The translations under genes and the position numbers were made by a program. A stretch of 64,000 nt of DNA from contig CP073750.1 of assembly GCA_024398135.1 (NCBI GenBank), positions 1,674,001 to 1,738,000 on the forward strand. Direction: 5' to 3'. The notes under the pieces were generated by a model. It was not told the origin of the DNA. It made no database searches and saw only the letters and a list, made by a program, of their open reading frames with translations. The stretch is from a bacterium SCSIO 12643. GTDB taxonomy: Bacteria > Bacteroidota > Bacteroidia > Flavobacteriales_G > Salibacteraceae. Numbering within the stretch: the first letter of the stretch is position 1; each line of letters opens with the position of its first letter. Below, piece after piece: positions 19,252-28,573 of the stretch.

Positions 19252-19721
19252 TGGTTCTAATTTCTCTATTCAGTCTCATAATAAGTTCGGCAGCAATAAT
19301 GTACGAAGATTGGAAATATTTAGAAATACACATAGGATGGTTTCTTCTGCTTTTTACCGGTATTAGTATATACATATACTGGTATTTTGCTCCAATTGGA
19401 TTTCATTTTTATTGGCCAATATTACTAATGAATTCTATCATATCTCTACTACTTTTTATATCCACAATAGTATTCATATGTATTAGAAAGCATAGTGTTA
19501 TTAATGTTATTGACAACTATATTGGACTTGGAGATATTGTTTCGATTTTCTTAATTGGAGCATGGATACATACCTCTTTCTTTTTACTCACCATCATTTT
19601 GTCTTCAATAACCGGCCTTTTTATTCAAAAAATAAAACCAACTAAGCGCATACCGCTGGCTACATACTTAATAGGCTGGGCACTATTTTTTTATTCTATC
19701 TCATTAATGCAGATTATATAA
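19251..19721 (+). CDS. minimal A24-family prepilin peptidase
   Basis: This is a 156-residue multi-helix membrane protein. The two aspartates expected of A24 aspartic peptidases are visible: Asp20 in YEDWKYLEI and Asp95 in the GLGD motif (IGLGDIVSI). It lacks the N-terminal methyltransferase domain and zinc cysteines of PilD/GspO, so it resembles the short CpaA/TadV type. It should cleave the leader peptides of the pseudopilins in this operon at the inner membrane. Start and stop share single bases with the neighbouring genes (the sequence taATG at both ends), a sign of translational coupling. Confidence 0.85.
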   Translation: MVLISLFSLIISSAAIMYEDWKYLEIHIGWFLLLFTGISIYIYWYFAPIGFHFYWPILLMNSIISLLLFISTIVFICIRKHSVINVIDNYIGLGDIVSIFLIGAWIHTSFFLLTIILSSITGLFIQKIKPTKRIPLATYLIGWALFFYSISLMQII

Positions 19722-21106
19722 TGATTATTCCTACAGAAATAATTCAAACCATAGACTCTAAAACAGCCTGGAAATATAGTGTGGTTCCAATAGGAATTAC
19801 GCAAAACTCCATAACTCTTATTTCTAATACACAACCTTCTAGTTCACTAAAATTTGAGCTCGAACTTATTACGGGAAAATCTATCGAGCTTAAAAAACAT
19901 GATCATGATGGTTTTGACGAAATTCTAAAACGTCACTACCCAAAACATAGGAATACAAAATCAATCGACATTAAAAACAAAGAGCTTTTAATGGTCAACT
20001 TAATTGAAGAAGCAAAAAGCCTTGGCAGCTCAGATATCCATATTGAGCCTTATGAACAAAAAGCACGTATCAGATATAGAATTAATGGGAAATTGATTGA
20101 AAAATTTCAAATAGACAAGAAGGACTACCCATCATTAGTTAATAAACTAAAAATTTATGCGCGTTTGGATATCGCTCAAAAAAGATTACCACAAGATGGA
20201 AGAATCCTATTTAAATCAGAAAGTATACAACAAGAGCTTCGTGTTTCTACCCTACCGACACTATATGGAGAAAAAATTGTTCTAAGGTTACTCGGAAACT
20301 CCAGTGAGCATCTTGACTTAGATAAAATTGGAATGAGCCCATCTCAACTTTCATTGTATAAAAAATCGATTCATAAATCAACTGGAATTATTCTTATTTC
20401 CGGACCTACAGGATCTGGAAAAACGACAACATTATATACTACTCTGAAAGAATTAAACAAAGTCGATAATAACATTATGACCGTTGAAGACCCGATTGAA
20501 TACACTCTGGAAGGGGTGAATCAAGTTCAATTACGAGAAAATATTAACCTCACATTCGCAGTTGCCCTAAAAAGCTTTTTAAGACAAGATCCCGATATTA
20601 TCATGCTAGGTGAAATTAGGGATAAAGAAACTGCTCAAATGGCTATTCGCGCTGCATTAACAGGTCATTTAGTATTAAGTACAATTCATACCAATAGTGC
20701 CTGGGGAACAATAAATCGACTAAATGATATGGGAGTCCCGAGTTTCCTAATTGCCAACACCTTAAACTTATCTGTTGCGCAAAGGTTGGTGCGTATTCTA
20801 TGTTCAAAATGTAAAATTGCACATAACAATAGTGAGCAAAAAAAACACTCCAAATTCGGAAATTACCCTTCAACGTATTATGATTTTTCAGGCTGCGAAG
20901 ATTGTAATTATACAGGATTTTCAGGTCGTCAAGCGATTTATGAATTGATAGAAAACAATGACAATTCAAAAAATTCAATCATAACGAATACAGACGAATC
21001 CAACCTATCATTTGTCTCACCAAAAGACACCCTCGATTACAAAGCCTGGCAGTTATTTTATAATGGCTTAACCACAATCTCAGAAATAAACTCATTAATT
21101 AACTAG
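19721..21106 (+). CDS. type II secretion / type IV pilus assembly ATPase (GspE/PilB family)
   Basis: The 461-residue hexameric ATPase shows the Walker A motif GPTGSGKTTT at 228-237, an Asp box (TVEDPIEY), a Walker B-type segment (DPDIIMLGEIRD), a His box (LVLSTIHTNSA) and a C-terminal zinc-binding domain with two CxxC pairs (CSKC, CEDC). The segment SLGSSDIHIEP is also typical of the family. The protein is somewhat short because the N-terminal region before residue 90 is reduced. It powers pseudopilus assembly from the cytoplasm via GspF and the GspL/PilN-like protein. Its start abuts the peptidase gene and its stop abuts the secretin start. Confidence 0.96.
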   Translation: MIIPTEIIQTIDSKTAWKYSVVPIGITQNSITLISNTQPSSSLKFELELITGKSIELKKHDHDGFDEILKRHYPKHRNTKSIDIKNKELLMVNLIEEAKSLGSSDIHIEPYEQKARIRYRINGKLIEKFQIDKKDYPSLVNKLKIYARLDIAQKRLPQDGRILFKSESIQQELRVSTLPTLYGEKIVLRLLGNSSEHLDLDKIGMSPSQLSLYKKSIHKSTGIILISGPTGSGKTTTLYTTLKELNKVDNNIMTVEDPIEYTLEGVNQVQLRENINLTFAVALKSFLRQDPDIIMLGEIRDKETAQMAIRAALTGHLVLSTIHTNSAWGTINRLNDMGVPSFLIANTLNLSVAQRLVRILCSKCKIAHNNSEQKKHSKFGNYPSTYYDFSGCEDCNYTGFSGRQAIYELIENNDNSKNSIITNTDESNLSFVSPKDTLDYKAWQLFYNGLTTISEINSLIN

Positions 21107-23026
21107 ATGAAAAAGTATTTACATATAATTTGTTTGATTTTCATTTTATTAGCCTCAAATCTTTCATTTGGCCAAAATGATCCTATTTATCGAGTTGATA
21201 CTTTAGACACCTATTTTAATATTCTTTCTGAAGACATTGAAGCATTAAATGAAGAAGTAGAATTTGGTGTTAGCGGTGTATCCGTAAGAGAATTCTTAAG
21301 AGCACTTGCCTCAAGTCATGATCTAAACATTGTTATTGATGAAAAAGTTACTGGGACCATTCACAATAATTTTTCCAATGTTAAAGTAAAAGAAGTTCTA
21401 ATATTTATTGCAAATGAATACGACTTATCTGTCAATTCTATTGGCACTATAATCACCTTTAAACCAATATCAAAGAATAAAATAAAACAAAACGTATACA
21501 CACCTACATATAATATTTCTTATAGTAAAAGAAACACATGGTTAACACTAGAGGCTAAAGACGATACACTTTCTGTTATCACTAAATCTATCACCGAAAA
21601 ATCGGGAGTTAATATTATCCTGTTTCCTGAAATTAAGAATAAACTGGTCAGTTGTTTTATTAAAGACCGACCACTAAATGAAGTTTTAGAAATGTTTGCC
21701 CTGGCAAACGACCTTCATTTGGAAAAACAAAACGACAAATACTACACATTCAGTCCCAAAAAAGAACAAATATTACCCAATAGAAATAACAAAAATGAGA
21801 ATACGATTGAACCCGAAAAATTAGATACGGAAATAAAAGTCTCATTCTCAGACTCACTACTACTTAACATTATTGCAATTAATAAACCTATTAAAGAAAT
21901 TCTTGCATCTGTATCTAAATATGCTGGCTATAACTACATATTCTACAAAGAACCTACAGGTATGGCTACAATTTACGTTAACAATGTAAATTACGAAGAA
22001 TTTCTAACCTACTTATTATCAGGATCTGAGCTCACTTTTAAAAAGTCGGAGGGAATCTTCTTCATAGGAGGAAGGAAAGATGAGTCCTTTAGAACCACAG
22101 AAATCATTAAACTTGATTATAGAACAGTTGAAAAAATAACCGATTTCATACCCACAGAATTAACAAAGAGTATTGACATAAAAACCTTCCCTGAACTCAA
22201 TTCAATTATTGTAAGTGGGTCTAAGCCCAATATCAATGAATTAAGGAAATTTATTGCGCAGATTGATCAAATAGTACCAGTGGTTAAGATCGAAGTCATG
22301 ATTATTGATTTTCGAAAATCTCATGATACAAAGATTGGAGTAGACATGTATTTAGGAGTAGGTGAAACACCCCAAAAAACATCTGGTTCTTTAACAGGTA
22401 ATACTGGTGGAAGTGCGACACTAAATAGCACCACCATAAATAGCTTAATAAACTCATTCAATGGTTTTGGATGGTTTAATTTGGGTTCAGTTACTCCCGA
22501 TTTTTACATGTCTATTCAGGCTATGGAAGCAAACGGGAATCTTAAAGTTCGAAGCACACCAATGATCGCCACCTTAAATGGTCATGAAGCCAATCTGACC
22601 ATTGGGAATACTGAATATTATCAAGAAACTACGAATAGCCTGGTTGGGAACCAAAATCCCATTTCACAAACATCGCAAGTCTACAAATCAATAAATGCGG
22701 ACCTTCAGCTTAATATCGTCCCGTTCGTATCAAGTGATGGACATGTAACATTAACCATAGAAGTATCACAATCTGATTTTACAGGCAGAATTGCTGAGAC
22801 AGCTCCTCCAGGCCAAATTAGTCGAAATTTCAGTTCCTTAATTAGGGTAAAAGATGGGGAAATGATCATTTTAGGAGGATTAGAAGAAAACAAAAAAAAT
22901 GCCACTAGTCAGGGGTTACCCTGGATTTCTAGATTACCAGTTCTTAAATGGATTTTTGGCAAAAGATCTAAAACAGTCAGTGATTCAAAACTGCACATTT
23001 TTATAAAACCAACCATTATCTACTAA
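21107..23026 (+). CDS. secretin (GspD/PilQ family outer-membrane channel)
   Basis: The 639-residue protein begins with a signal peptide (IICLIFILLASNLSFGQ). Three or four N-type periplasmic modules follow, including two STN-like ones (LRALASSHDLNIVIDEKVTG; EKSGVNIILFPEIKNKLVSC). The C-terminal half is a secretin β-barrel domain with VRSTPMIATLNGHEANLTIG, RVKDGEMIILGGLEE and the conserved end GLPWISRLPVLKWIFG. It forms the outer-membrane gate of the system. No C-terminal pilotin-binding extension is evident. The gene begins directly after the ATPase stop, and the next gene starts with GTG immediately after its stop. Confidence 0.96.
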   Translation: MKKYLHIICLIFILLASNLSFGQNDPIYRVDTLDTYFNILSEDIEALNEEVEFGVSGVSVREFLRALASSHDLNIVIDEKVTGTIHNNFSNVKVKEVLIFIANEYDLSVNSIGTIITFKPISKNKIKQNVYTPTYNISYSKRNTWLTLEAKDDTLSVITKSITEKSGVNIILFPEIKNKLVSCFIKDRPLNEVLEMFALANDLHLEKQNDKYYTFSPKKEQILPNRNNKNENTIEPEKLDTEIKVSFSDSLLLNIIAINKPIKEILASVSKYAGYNYIFYKEPTGMATIYVNNVNYEEFLTYLLSGSELTFKKSEGIFFIGGRKDESFRTTEIIKLDYRTVEKITDFIPTELTKSIDIKTFPELNSIIVSGSKPNINELRKFIAQIDQIVPVVKIEVMIIDFRKSHDTKIGVDMYLGVGETPQKTSGSLTGNTGGSATLNSTTINSLINSFNGFGWFNLGSVTPDFYMSIQAMEANGNLKVRSTPMIATLNGHEANLTIGNTEYYQETTNSLVGNQNPISQTSQVYKSINADLQLNIVPFVSSDGHVTLTIEVSQSDFTGRIAETAPPGQISRNFSSLIRVKDGEMIILGGLEENKKNATSQGLPWISRLPVLKWIFGKRSKTVSDSKLHIFIKPTIIY

Positions 23027-24034
23027 GTGAACATTTTTTATAAAATAGCGCAGTTTATAGATCAATATTCTAACCATACCAAATCGTTAGAATATCAAAT
23101 TTATGATACACATTCTAAATGGATTGGACTTCATCCGAATCAAGTAAAACAAGAACGGATGAATAAGAATAGCATTTTTGATAAAATACAAAAGTTTGAA
23201 TTTGTTAACCTAACAATTTCAGGAGATCATTTTCTGGAAAAAACCTATAACAATGATTTTGCGGATTATGAGCAGAATTTCGTTCAACAATTTTCCACTT
23301 TCAGTACTCAAAACGCACTTGTCAATTGTTACGAAATTAACTCTGATACATCTATTGCTATTTTTCTACCAAAATTTAAACTAGAACCGGTAATAAAAGA
23401 ATTGGATGAAAACTTCATTAAAATTTCATCTATAAAAATATCCTCCTCAACTACTGACAACAAAAATTGCATTTTTCAACTGATCCCGAATGACATCACA
23501 CGTAACAATGAAGATAGAATATACTTTTCCAGTTTCCGAAAAATTCTATTTCTAGGGATTATTTTTTCAGTAATATTAACCTCAGTCCTATTTCTTGGTG
23601 TAAATCTTTCCGAGAAAATCAAAAATCAACATTTATCTCAAAATATTGATTCAAATAGATCAAAAAACCAATTGGACAGCTTACAAAATGTACTTAAATA
23701 CCAAGAACAACTCATCGTCCAAAATTCAACATATCAAAAGAGGTATAAATATCAAATTTTAAACGAAATCGCATTATCTACTCCTGAACAAATCACCTTA
23801 ACGAAATTAAGTCTAAATCCGCTTACTGCTAAAATAAGAACTGACAAGCCGATTCTATTCTCTAATAATACCATCCACATTAAAGGCTTTTCAGATGAAA
23901 TAAAATCAATCTATAGTTGGATTTCGAAAGTTAACTCATCTGAATGGGTTACAGATATATATATAGATGAGATTAACGAAAATAGAGAAAACACCAATCT
24001 AACTTTTTCAATTATTATCACAATATCAAAATGA
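23027..24034 (+). CDS. PilN/GspL-like inner-membrane assembly protein
   Basis: The gene uses a GTG start directly after the secretin stop. Residues 1-165 are cytoplasmic and could be a reduced PilM/GspL-type domain. One membrane helix (ILFLGIIFSVILTSVLFLG) lies at about 173-192, followed by a coiled coil (SKNQLDSLQNVLKYQEQL) and a PilN-like ferredoxin fold (QITLTKLSLNP, IHIKGFSDEIKSIYSWI, EWVTDIYI). By analogy it links the GspE ATPase to the periplasmic components. Sequence similarity to GspL itself is not obvious, so the assignment rests on topology, the PilN-type C-terminus and position before the PilO-like gene. Confidence 0.75.
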   Translation: MNIFYKIAQFIDQYSNHTKSLEYQIYDTHSKWIGLHPNQVKQERMNKNSIFDKIQKFEFVNLTISGDHFLEKTYNNDFADYEQNFVQQFSTFSTQNALVNCYEINSDTSIAIFLPKFKLEPVIKELDENFIKISSIKISSSTTDNKNCIFQLIPNDITRNNEDRIYFSSFRKILFLGIIFSVILTSVLFLGVNLSEKIKNQHLSQNIDSNRSKNQLDSLQNVLKYQEQLIVQNSTYQKRYKYQILNEIALSTPEQITLTKLSLNPLTAKIRTDKPILFSNNTIHIKGFSDEIKSIYSWISKVNSSEWVTDIYIDEINENRENTNLTFSIIITISK

Positions 24035-24537
24035 ATACACCTCAAAACATATTTGGAATTTCTGTTCTGATCGTTTTTGGTCTGATCGTATCGATAATGA
24101 TGAAATTTGGATTTAAAATTTGGAACAACTTGGAGCCTTCCGATAGTAGAGTTGAATTAAGTATCGAACCAAATCAAATAAATGATCTACAGTCAAAGAT
24201 TTCTGAAAATAAACGAGTTATTGACGATTATGACCAAACAAGTGTTTTTCAACAAACCTTAATGAAAAATATATCGAATTTTAAAAATTCGCATGATATT
24301 TCAATTTATTCCATACCCAAAGTTCATATAAACACTAATCAAAACACCAAGAGTACCACTATTCAAATTCAAATCACAGGCAATTTTGAAAATCAACTTC
24401 TATTACTTGAACATTTTGAAAAAGAATTGAGCCATATACCGATGAAATCTTGCGCATATAAAGTTGAAAAAAAGAAAAAGAAGAAAAAACTTATTGGAAC
24501 GTACATATTTCAATACAAATCATCTAACTCGATCTAA
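24031..24537 (+). CDS. PilO/GspM-like inner-membrane protein
   Basis: The 168-residue protein has one N-terminal membrane helix (IFGISVLIVFGLIVSIMM), a short coiled coil and a small αβ domain (TTIQIQITGNFENQLLLLEH, then EKELSHIPMKSCAYKVE). That layout is the PilO/GspM pattern, and the gene overlaps the PilN-like gene by 4 bases, as pilN and pilO usually do. It should dimerise with the PilN-like partner in the periplasm. A stretch of seven lysines near the C-terminus is encoded by adenine runs. Confidence 0.75.
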   Translation: MNTPQNIFGISVLIVFGLIVSIMMKFGFKIWNNLEPSDSRVELSIEPNQINDLQSKISENKRVIDDYDQTSVFQQTLMKNISNFKNSHDISIYSIPKVHINTNQNTKSTTIQIQITGNFENQLLLLEHFEKELSHIPMKSCAYKVEKKKKKKKLIGTYIFQYKSSNSI

Positions 24538-24539
24538 AA

Positions 24540-25475
24540 ATGAAAAAATTAATTTTTTATATAACTCTTTTACTCTCTTTTAGTAATTGTACTGATCTGA
24601 TAGAGCAAAATTTGGAAAATGAAAGCATCCATGTACTTTCACCAAGAGACAGCCTGATTTCCAGCAATATTAGTCAAAAATTCTATTGGGAAAGTTCATC
24701 TCCTAATACTTCAGCACGAATTCAAATAGTTACCCCCAATTTTAACCAAATAAACTTCTTTATTGTAGACACTTTAGTCTCTGGTAATCAATTCGAAATC
24801 AACCTATCTCCAAACGAATACGAATGGCGAATCCGATTAGAAAACAGTGTCTATTCAAGTGAGTATCAGTATTACAAGATATTTATTGATAGTTCGGATA
24901 ATTTAAATACTCAAAAACTTTTAATTTCTTTTCCGTCAAACAACCAAATTTTCACAAAAACAGATTCCATATTTTTTGCTTGGAACCCTATTATTGGTGC
25001 GCTTCAATATGAGTATAAAGTTGAAGATTTTAACAGTCAAAATGTTCAAAATGGTATCTTAGCAGACACCTCTCTACTTCTTGATTCCAATATAGCTCAA
25101 GGAACGTATCAAATTAACATTCGAGGACAAAATACATTTACTAATACGGCTTTTACAGAACTTCAATTTGTTGTTGATACTGCTGCTCCTCAAACTCCAA
25201 TTATTACATTCCCAATAAATAATCAAATACTGAATTCTGGATTAACTCGACTGGAATGGAATACTTTCAGTAGCCCGGTTACTCCAGAATTTGACTCCAT
25301 ATACTTTTTTGTAAATCAAAACAGTAATACCATTCTTTCAAAACACTATGTAGGTCAGGATACTTTTTTTGACACAATTATTTCTTCAGGTATGTATTAC
25401 TGGTCAATTAAAAGATTCGATCAGGCTGGTTTTTCTAGCAATTTCTCAGAAAGAAACAGGTTTTTCGTACAATAA
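24540..25475 (+). CDS. lipoprotein with fibronectin/Ig-like modules in the secretion operon
   Basis: A lipoprotein signal peptide ends with LSFSNC, placing the lipidated Cys at about residue 17. The mature 295 residues contain three repeated β-sandwich-like modules, each with a start such as VLSPRDSLISS, ISFPSNNQIFTKTDSIFFAW or ITFPINNQILNSGLTRLEW and a later WRI or WSIK strand. These resemble fibronectin type III-like modules of Bacteroidota lipoproteins. Lying between the PilO- and PilP-like genes, it might take the place of a pilotin or stabilise the secretin, but that is inference. Spacing is 2 bases upstream and 4 bases downstream. Confidence 0.8.
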   Translation: MKKLIFYITLLLSFSNCTDLIEQNLENESIHVLSPRDSLISSNISQKFYWESSSPNTSARIQIVTPNFNQINFFIVDTLVSGNQFEINLSPNEYEWRIRLENSVYSSEYQYYKIFIDSSDNLNTQKLLISFPSNNQIFTKTDSIFFAWNPIIGALQYEYKVEDFNSQNVQNGILADTSLLLDSNIAQGTYQINIRGQNTFTNTAFTELQFVVDTAAPQTPIITFPINNQILNSGLTRLEWNTFSSPVTPEFDSIYFFVNQNSNTILSKHYVGQDTFFDTIISSGMYYWSIKRFDQAGFSSNFSERNRFFVQ

Positions 25476-25479
25476 CTCT

Positions 25480-25971
25480 ATGAAAAAGATAATAAATATC
25501 ATCCTAATAATTATTGTTGTTATAATATATTCAAGGCTTGTCTTGAGCCATATGGACACCGAAAAAATCCCAAATCAGAACAATATTGTTAGTCCGAAAA
25601 TCCAAAGATCTCCCATTCCAACTTCAAACTACACTCTTAATTTAAACTTTACAGATCCTTTTTTAAAACACAGTGCAGGAGCTAAGATCGTTTCAAACAA
25701 TAAAACTCCAAAACCCCAAAAAAACAATCACAAAACAGCTATAACAACTGATGAAAGTCTAATGTTTACTTCATCGATAGACCTGTTATACTTGGGAAGA
25801 ATCGTAAACATTAGCAAACATGAGTCAAAAGCACTAATTAAATATAAAAATAAAGAGGTTATTGTGAGCCCAGGTGATTCCTTAGATAGTTTCAAAATAA
25901 CAGAAATACTTAAAACACACTTAATCATACAGTTAAACAACAAAAATTTTAAATATGAAATCAAAAAGTAA
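25480..25971 (+). CDS. PilP/GspC-like secretin-linking protein
   Basis: I place the start at the ATG at 25480 (MKKIINIILIIIVVIIYS) because it gives a clean membrane anchor and follows the lipoprotein stop by 4 bases; a longer frame from 25369 would overlap that gene. The 163-residue product has a linker and then a small β-domain (YLGRIVNISKHESKALIKYK, VIVSPGDSLDSFKITEIL) that matches the homology region of GspC/PilP proteins, which contacts the secretin N0 domain. Its end overlaps the MORN protein start by 17 bases. Confidence 0.78.
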   Translation: MKKIINIILIIIVVIIYSRLVLSHMDTEKIPNQNNIVSPKIQRSPIPTSNYTLNLNFTDPFLKHSAGAKIVSNNKTPKPQKNNHKTAITTDESLMFTSSIDLLYLGRIVNISKHESKALIKYKNKEVIVSPGDSLDSFKITEILKTHLIIQLNNKNFKYEIKK

Positions 25972-26629
25972 ATATGCCCTATTTATATTATTTGTTCTTT
26001 TCTGTTTAAGTGCAAATAGTCAATCAAAAAATATTCATTCCCTTGATTTACACACTAATTACGCTACCAAAGTAAAAACCTTTTATTCTACCAAGAATAG
26101 AAAAAAGAATAATTTAAAAGCCAAATACTATTGGACTACCAACCGAGAAATTCATCAATCCAATGGTAGTTATTCCGGATATTTAATCCATGGTACTTAC
26201 AACGAATTCTATCTTACCAATCAACTATTCGCTCAGGGTACTTTTGAGTATGGTTTAAAGTCCGGTAGGTGGATCTACTGGCATTCGAATGGTCAAATTA
26301 AAATTATTGAACATTACAAAAATGGATTACTACATGGAGAGTATTTGGAATATGATCAAAACGCTAAACTCATTTATAGTGGAAAATTCAAAAATGGATT
26401 CAAAAATGGCGTTTTTATCAAAACAATAAACGACACTCTTGAGTATAAGGAACATTATAAAAAAGGATTTCTAAAAAAAGAAAAAAAGAAAATCCAAGAT
26501 TTGAAGATTAAAAGAAAGTCAAACAAAAAAGAAAAAAAGAAAGAGAACGAAAACAAAGATGAGAAACCACCTTTTTTAGATAAAATAAAGAGTGTTTTAA
26601 ACAAAAAAACTCGATCGGATGAGAATTAA
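25955..26629 (+). CDS. exported MORN-repeat protein (YwqK-like) in the secretion operon
   Basis: A signal peptide (YALFILFVLFCLSANSQ) precedes a MORN-variant repeat region at about 75-165 (GTYNEFYLTNQLFAQGTFEY, GRWIYWHSNGQIKIIEHYKN, GEYLEYDQNAKLIYSGKFKN). The C-terminal 50 residues are extremely lysine/glutamate-rich. MORN repeats of this type are common in exported Bacteroidota proteins and their biochemical role is unclear. It overlaps the genes on both sides (17 and 11 bases), so it is an integral part of the operon although no standard type II system component is a MORN protein. Confidence 0.82.
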   Translation: MKSKSKYALFILFVLFCLSANSQSKNIHSLDLHTNYATKVKTFYSTKNRKKNNLKAKYYWTTNREIHQSNGSYSGYLIHGTYNEFYLTNQLFAQGTFEYGLKSGRWIYWHSNGQIKIIEHYKNGLLHGEYLEYDQNAKLIYSGKFKNGFKNGVFIKTINDTLEYKEHYKKGFLKKEKKKIQDLKIKRKSNKKEKKKENENKDEKPPFLDKIKSVLNKKTRSDEN

Positions 26630-27800
26630 AGGATGGATTTTATCCTATACTATTATTCTAATGTTAATCTCTTCTTTGATTTTAACTACTATGATTGTTG
26701 TGGCCGGATTTCAAAAAAAATTATTCTCTAATGCGTTTAACAGCTACAAATTAGAATTAAATAATATATCAGGGTTAAACTATTTTCTATCTAACTCCAT
26801 TGACAATTTTAATTCGCAAAAAAAATTCGAAAGTGATTTTAAAATCACGCAAAAAAAATGGGGGCATTTAAAGTTAATTCGAATAACTAGCTATGCCGGA
26901 GTAGACTCACTCATTAAACCGGTACTAATCGGCTCCGTACCTTCATATAATGACCCTATCATAAGTCTGGATGAATCCTCTCATGGATTGAAATTGTCAG
27001 GAAAATGTGAATTGATAGGAACAATAGAAATACCAAAACATGGCATAGAAATACTAAACAAACTGTATTCTCCTTCTGACATTAATATAACGAGGGCAGA
27101 AATATCTCATCGTAATACCTCGACCAATTCAAAAAACCTTCCATCAAAAAGTTATTATTCTGCACCCTACGAAAATTTATCCTTTATAAATAATATTGAT
27201 TCCATAAATCAGTATTTTTCTTTTAACCGCAATAGCAGTTACTTTTACTCAGAACAAGAAATAGAGCTCTTAAATAATATTCAAGGGAATATAATTATAG
27301 AATCTAATGATAAGATTTTCATAGATACACATAGTCAACTTGAAGATTTAATCCTAATCGCTCCTCAAATTGAAATTGCAAATAATTGGTCTGGAGCAAT
27401 ACAGTTATTTACAGATCATTTAATTCTAGGAGAAAATATAACCTTTCTTTATCCCTCATCTATCTCTGTTAATACTTCAAACGAAAAATACTCTCTTAAC
27501 TTTAAATCGTCCTGCACATTAAATGGATATTTAAACATCCATGGTCAAAAAGAGTGTAAAATCACACCTAAAATAAGTGGGAAAATTAATGGGTACATCC
27601 ATTCGGATATTCCCTTAGACTTTAACGCTAAACTATCCGGTCAAATATCATGTCCTTATTTTAAGCATTCAACCTCGTCATCATCATACATAAATCTAAT
27701 TTATAACTCTACGGTAAACAGCGATTTCCAACAAAAGGGTATTCCCATCCCGGTATCATCCACAAACTCATCAAAAGCATTTATCAAATGGCTAGATTAA
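26619..27800 (+). CDS. large pseudopilin-like protein (GspK position) with repetitive β-rich C-terminus
   Basis: The N-terminus MRIKG|WILSYTIILMLISSLI looks like a prepilin leader and helix but lacks Glu5, as in GspK tip pseudopilins. The remaining 360 residues are not recognisably GspK. They contain short repeated strands (GKCELIGTIEIPK, GNIIIESNDKIFI, LILIAPQIEIANNWSGAIQL, GYLNIHGQKECKI, GKINGYIHSDI) that suggest a β-helix, similar in feel to polymer-forming bactofilin-type repeats. I infer a tip or adaptor pseudopilin with a novel passenger domain. It overlaps the MORN gene by 11 bases and the next pseudopilin by 13. Confidence 0.7.
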   Translation: MRIKGWILSYTIILMLISSLILTTMIVVAGFQKKLFSNAFNSYKLELNNISGLNYFLSNSIDNFNSQKKFESDFKITQKKWGHLKLIRITSYAGVDSLIKPVLIGSVPSYNDPIISLDESSHGLKLSGKCELIGTIEIPKHGIEILNKLYSPSDINITRAEISHRNTSTNSKNLPSKSYYSAPYENLSFINNIDSINQYFSFNRNSSYFYSEQEIELLNNIQGNIIIESNDKIFIDTHSQLEDLILIAPQIEIANNWSGAIQLFTDHLILGENITFLYPSSISVNTSNEKYSLNFKSSCTLNGYLNIHGQKECKITPKISGKINGYIHSDIPLDFNAKLSGQISCPYFKHSTSSSSYINLIYNSTVNSDFQQKGIPIPVSSTNSSKAFIKWLD

Positions 27801-28120
27801 AGGGATTTACAATAATCGAAACTCTTATTGCGATGTCACTATTTGGCACTGCTGTTTTTGTCTCAAACATTCTGATTCAAAACATCTATAAGCAACCTAA
27901 TCGTTCTGATTTAATTCAAATCAATCAATGCATTCAAAAAATATCTAAACTCAACAATTTCAAAGAGTTTGAGTCAGAAATTAACAACATCGAATTTGAC
28001 AATTTACAAGTTACGTATGACATCGAACATTTAAAAAATACAGATCAATGCAATTTCTATATCTCAAAAAACGATGAGATAATTTTTTCTCATTTTATCA
28101 TCCTGCGACATGAAAGTTAG
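27788..28120 (+). CDS. minor pseudopilin (GspI-like)
   Basis: The 110-residue protein starts MARLKG|FTIIETLIAMSLFG, a textbook prepilin cleavage site with Phe1 and Glu5, followed by a hydrophobic helix. The small globular part is typical in size for GspI. Order and overlap (13 bases upstream, 11 bases downstream with the GspJ-like gene) match the usual gspI-gspJ arrangement. Confidence 0.85.
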   Translation: MARLKGFTIIETLIAMSLFGTAVFVSNILIQNIYKQPNRSDLIQINQCIQKISKLNNFKEFESEINNIEFDNLQVTYDIEHLKNTDQCNFYISKNDEIIFSHFIILRHES

Positions 28121-28565
28121 AGGATTCACCATAACAGAAATATCAGTTAATATGTTAATCAGCGGTCTGATTATCATATTTATCATCTCTTTTATTTCTT
28201 TCCAGAATAGAGTTCTCCTTAATCAAATTAAGAACTTTGATCGAACATCTGATCTTCGTTTACTCCAATCTGTACTTTCTCAGAACTTTTCAAAAAACAG
28301 TTTAATAATGGGCAATGGAAATTCCATCTGTTTTAGAGATTATAAATCCTCATGTAATCAAAAAATATCATTCTTCCCTGACTCTATTATTATTCATCAA
28401 CCAAGTCCGAATACATTTCAGTTTAAAAATCAAACTGACCTACTCTTCCTACGCGATTCGATAATATCTCAAATTGATATTCTGATATATGATGAAGATC
28501 AACAATACCAACTTACGTATAGAAAAACCTATACCGAAGGGGAGTTATTAAATATTCAACTTTAA
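28110..28565 (+). CDS. minor pseudopilin (GspJ-like)
   Basis: The N-terminus MKVRG|FTITEISVNMLISGLIIIF carries the prepilin motif with Phe1 and Glu5. The 125-residue globular part (CFRDYKSSCNQKISFFPD) includes two cysteines that might pair in the periplasm. Size and place after the GspI-like gene suggest the GspJ role in the pseudopilus tip. Confidence 0.85.
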   Translation: MKVRGFTITEISVNMLISGLIIIFIISFISFQNRVLLNQIKNFDRTSDLRLLQSVLSQNFSKNSLIMGNGNSICFRDYKSSCNQKISFFPDSIIIHQPSPNTFQFKNQTDLLFLRDSIISQIDILIYDEDQQYQLTYRKTYTEGELLNIQL

Positions 28566-28573
28566 TTCGAGCA

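Noticed and set aside
25369-25479. Upstream extension of the PilP-like gene
   Set aside because: It lies inside the lipoprotein gene and would precede the clear membrane anchor; the ATG at 25480 is the better start.
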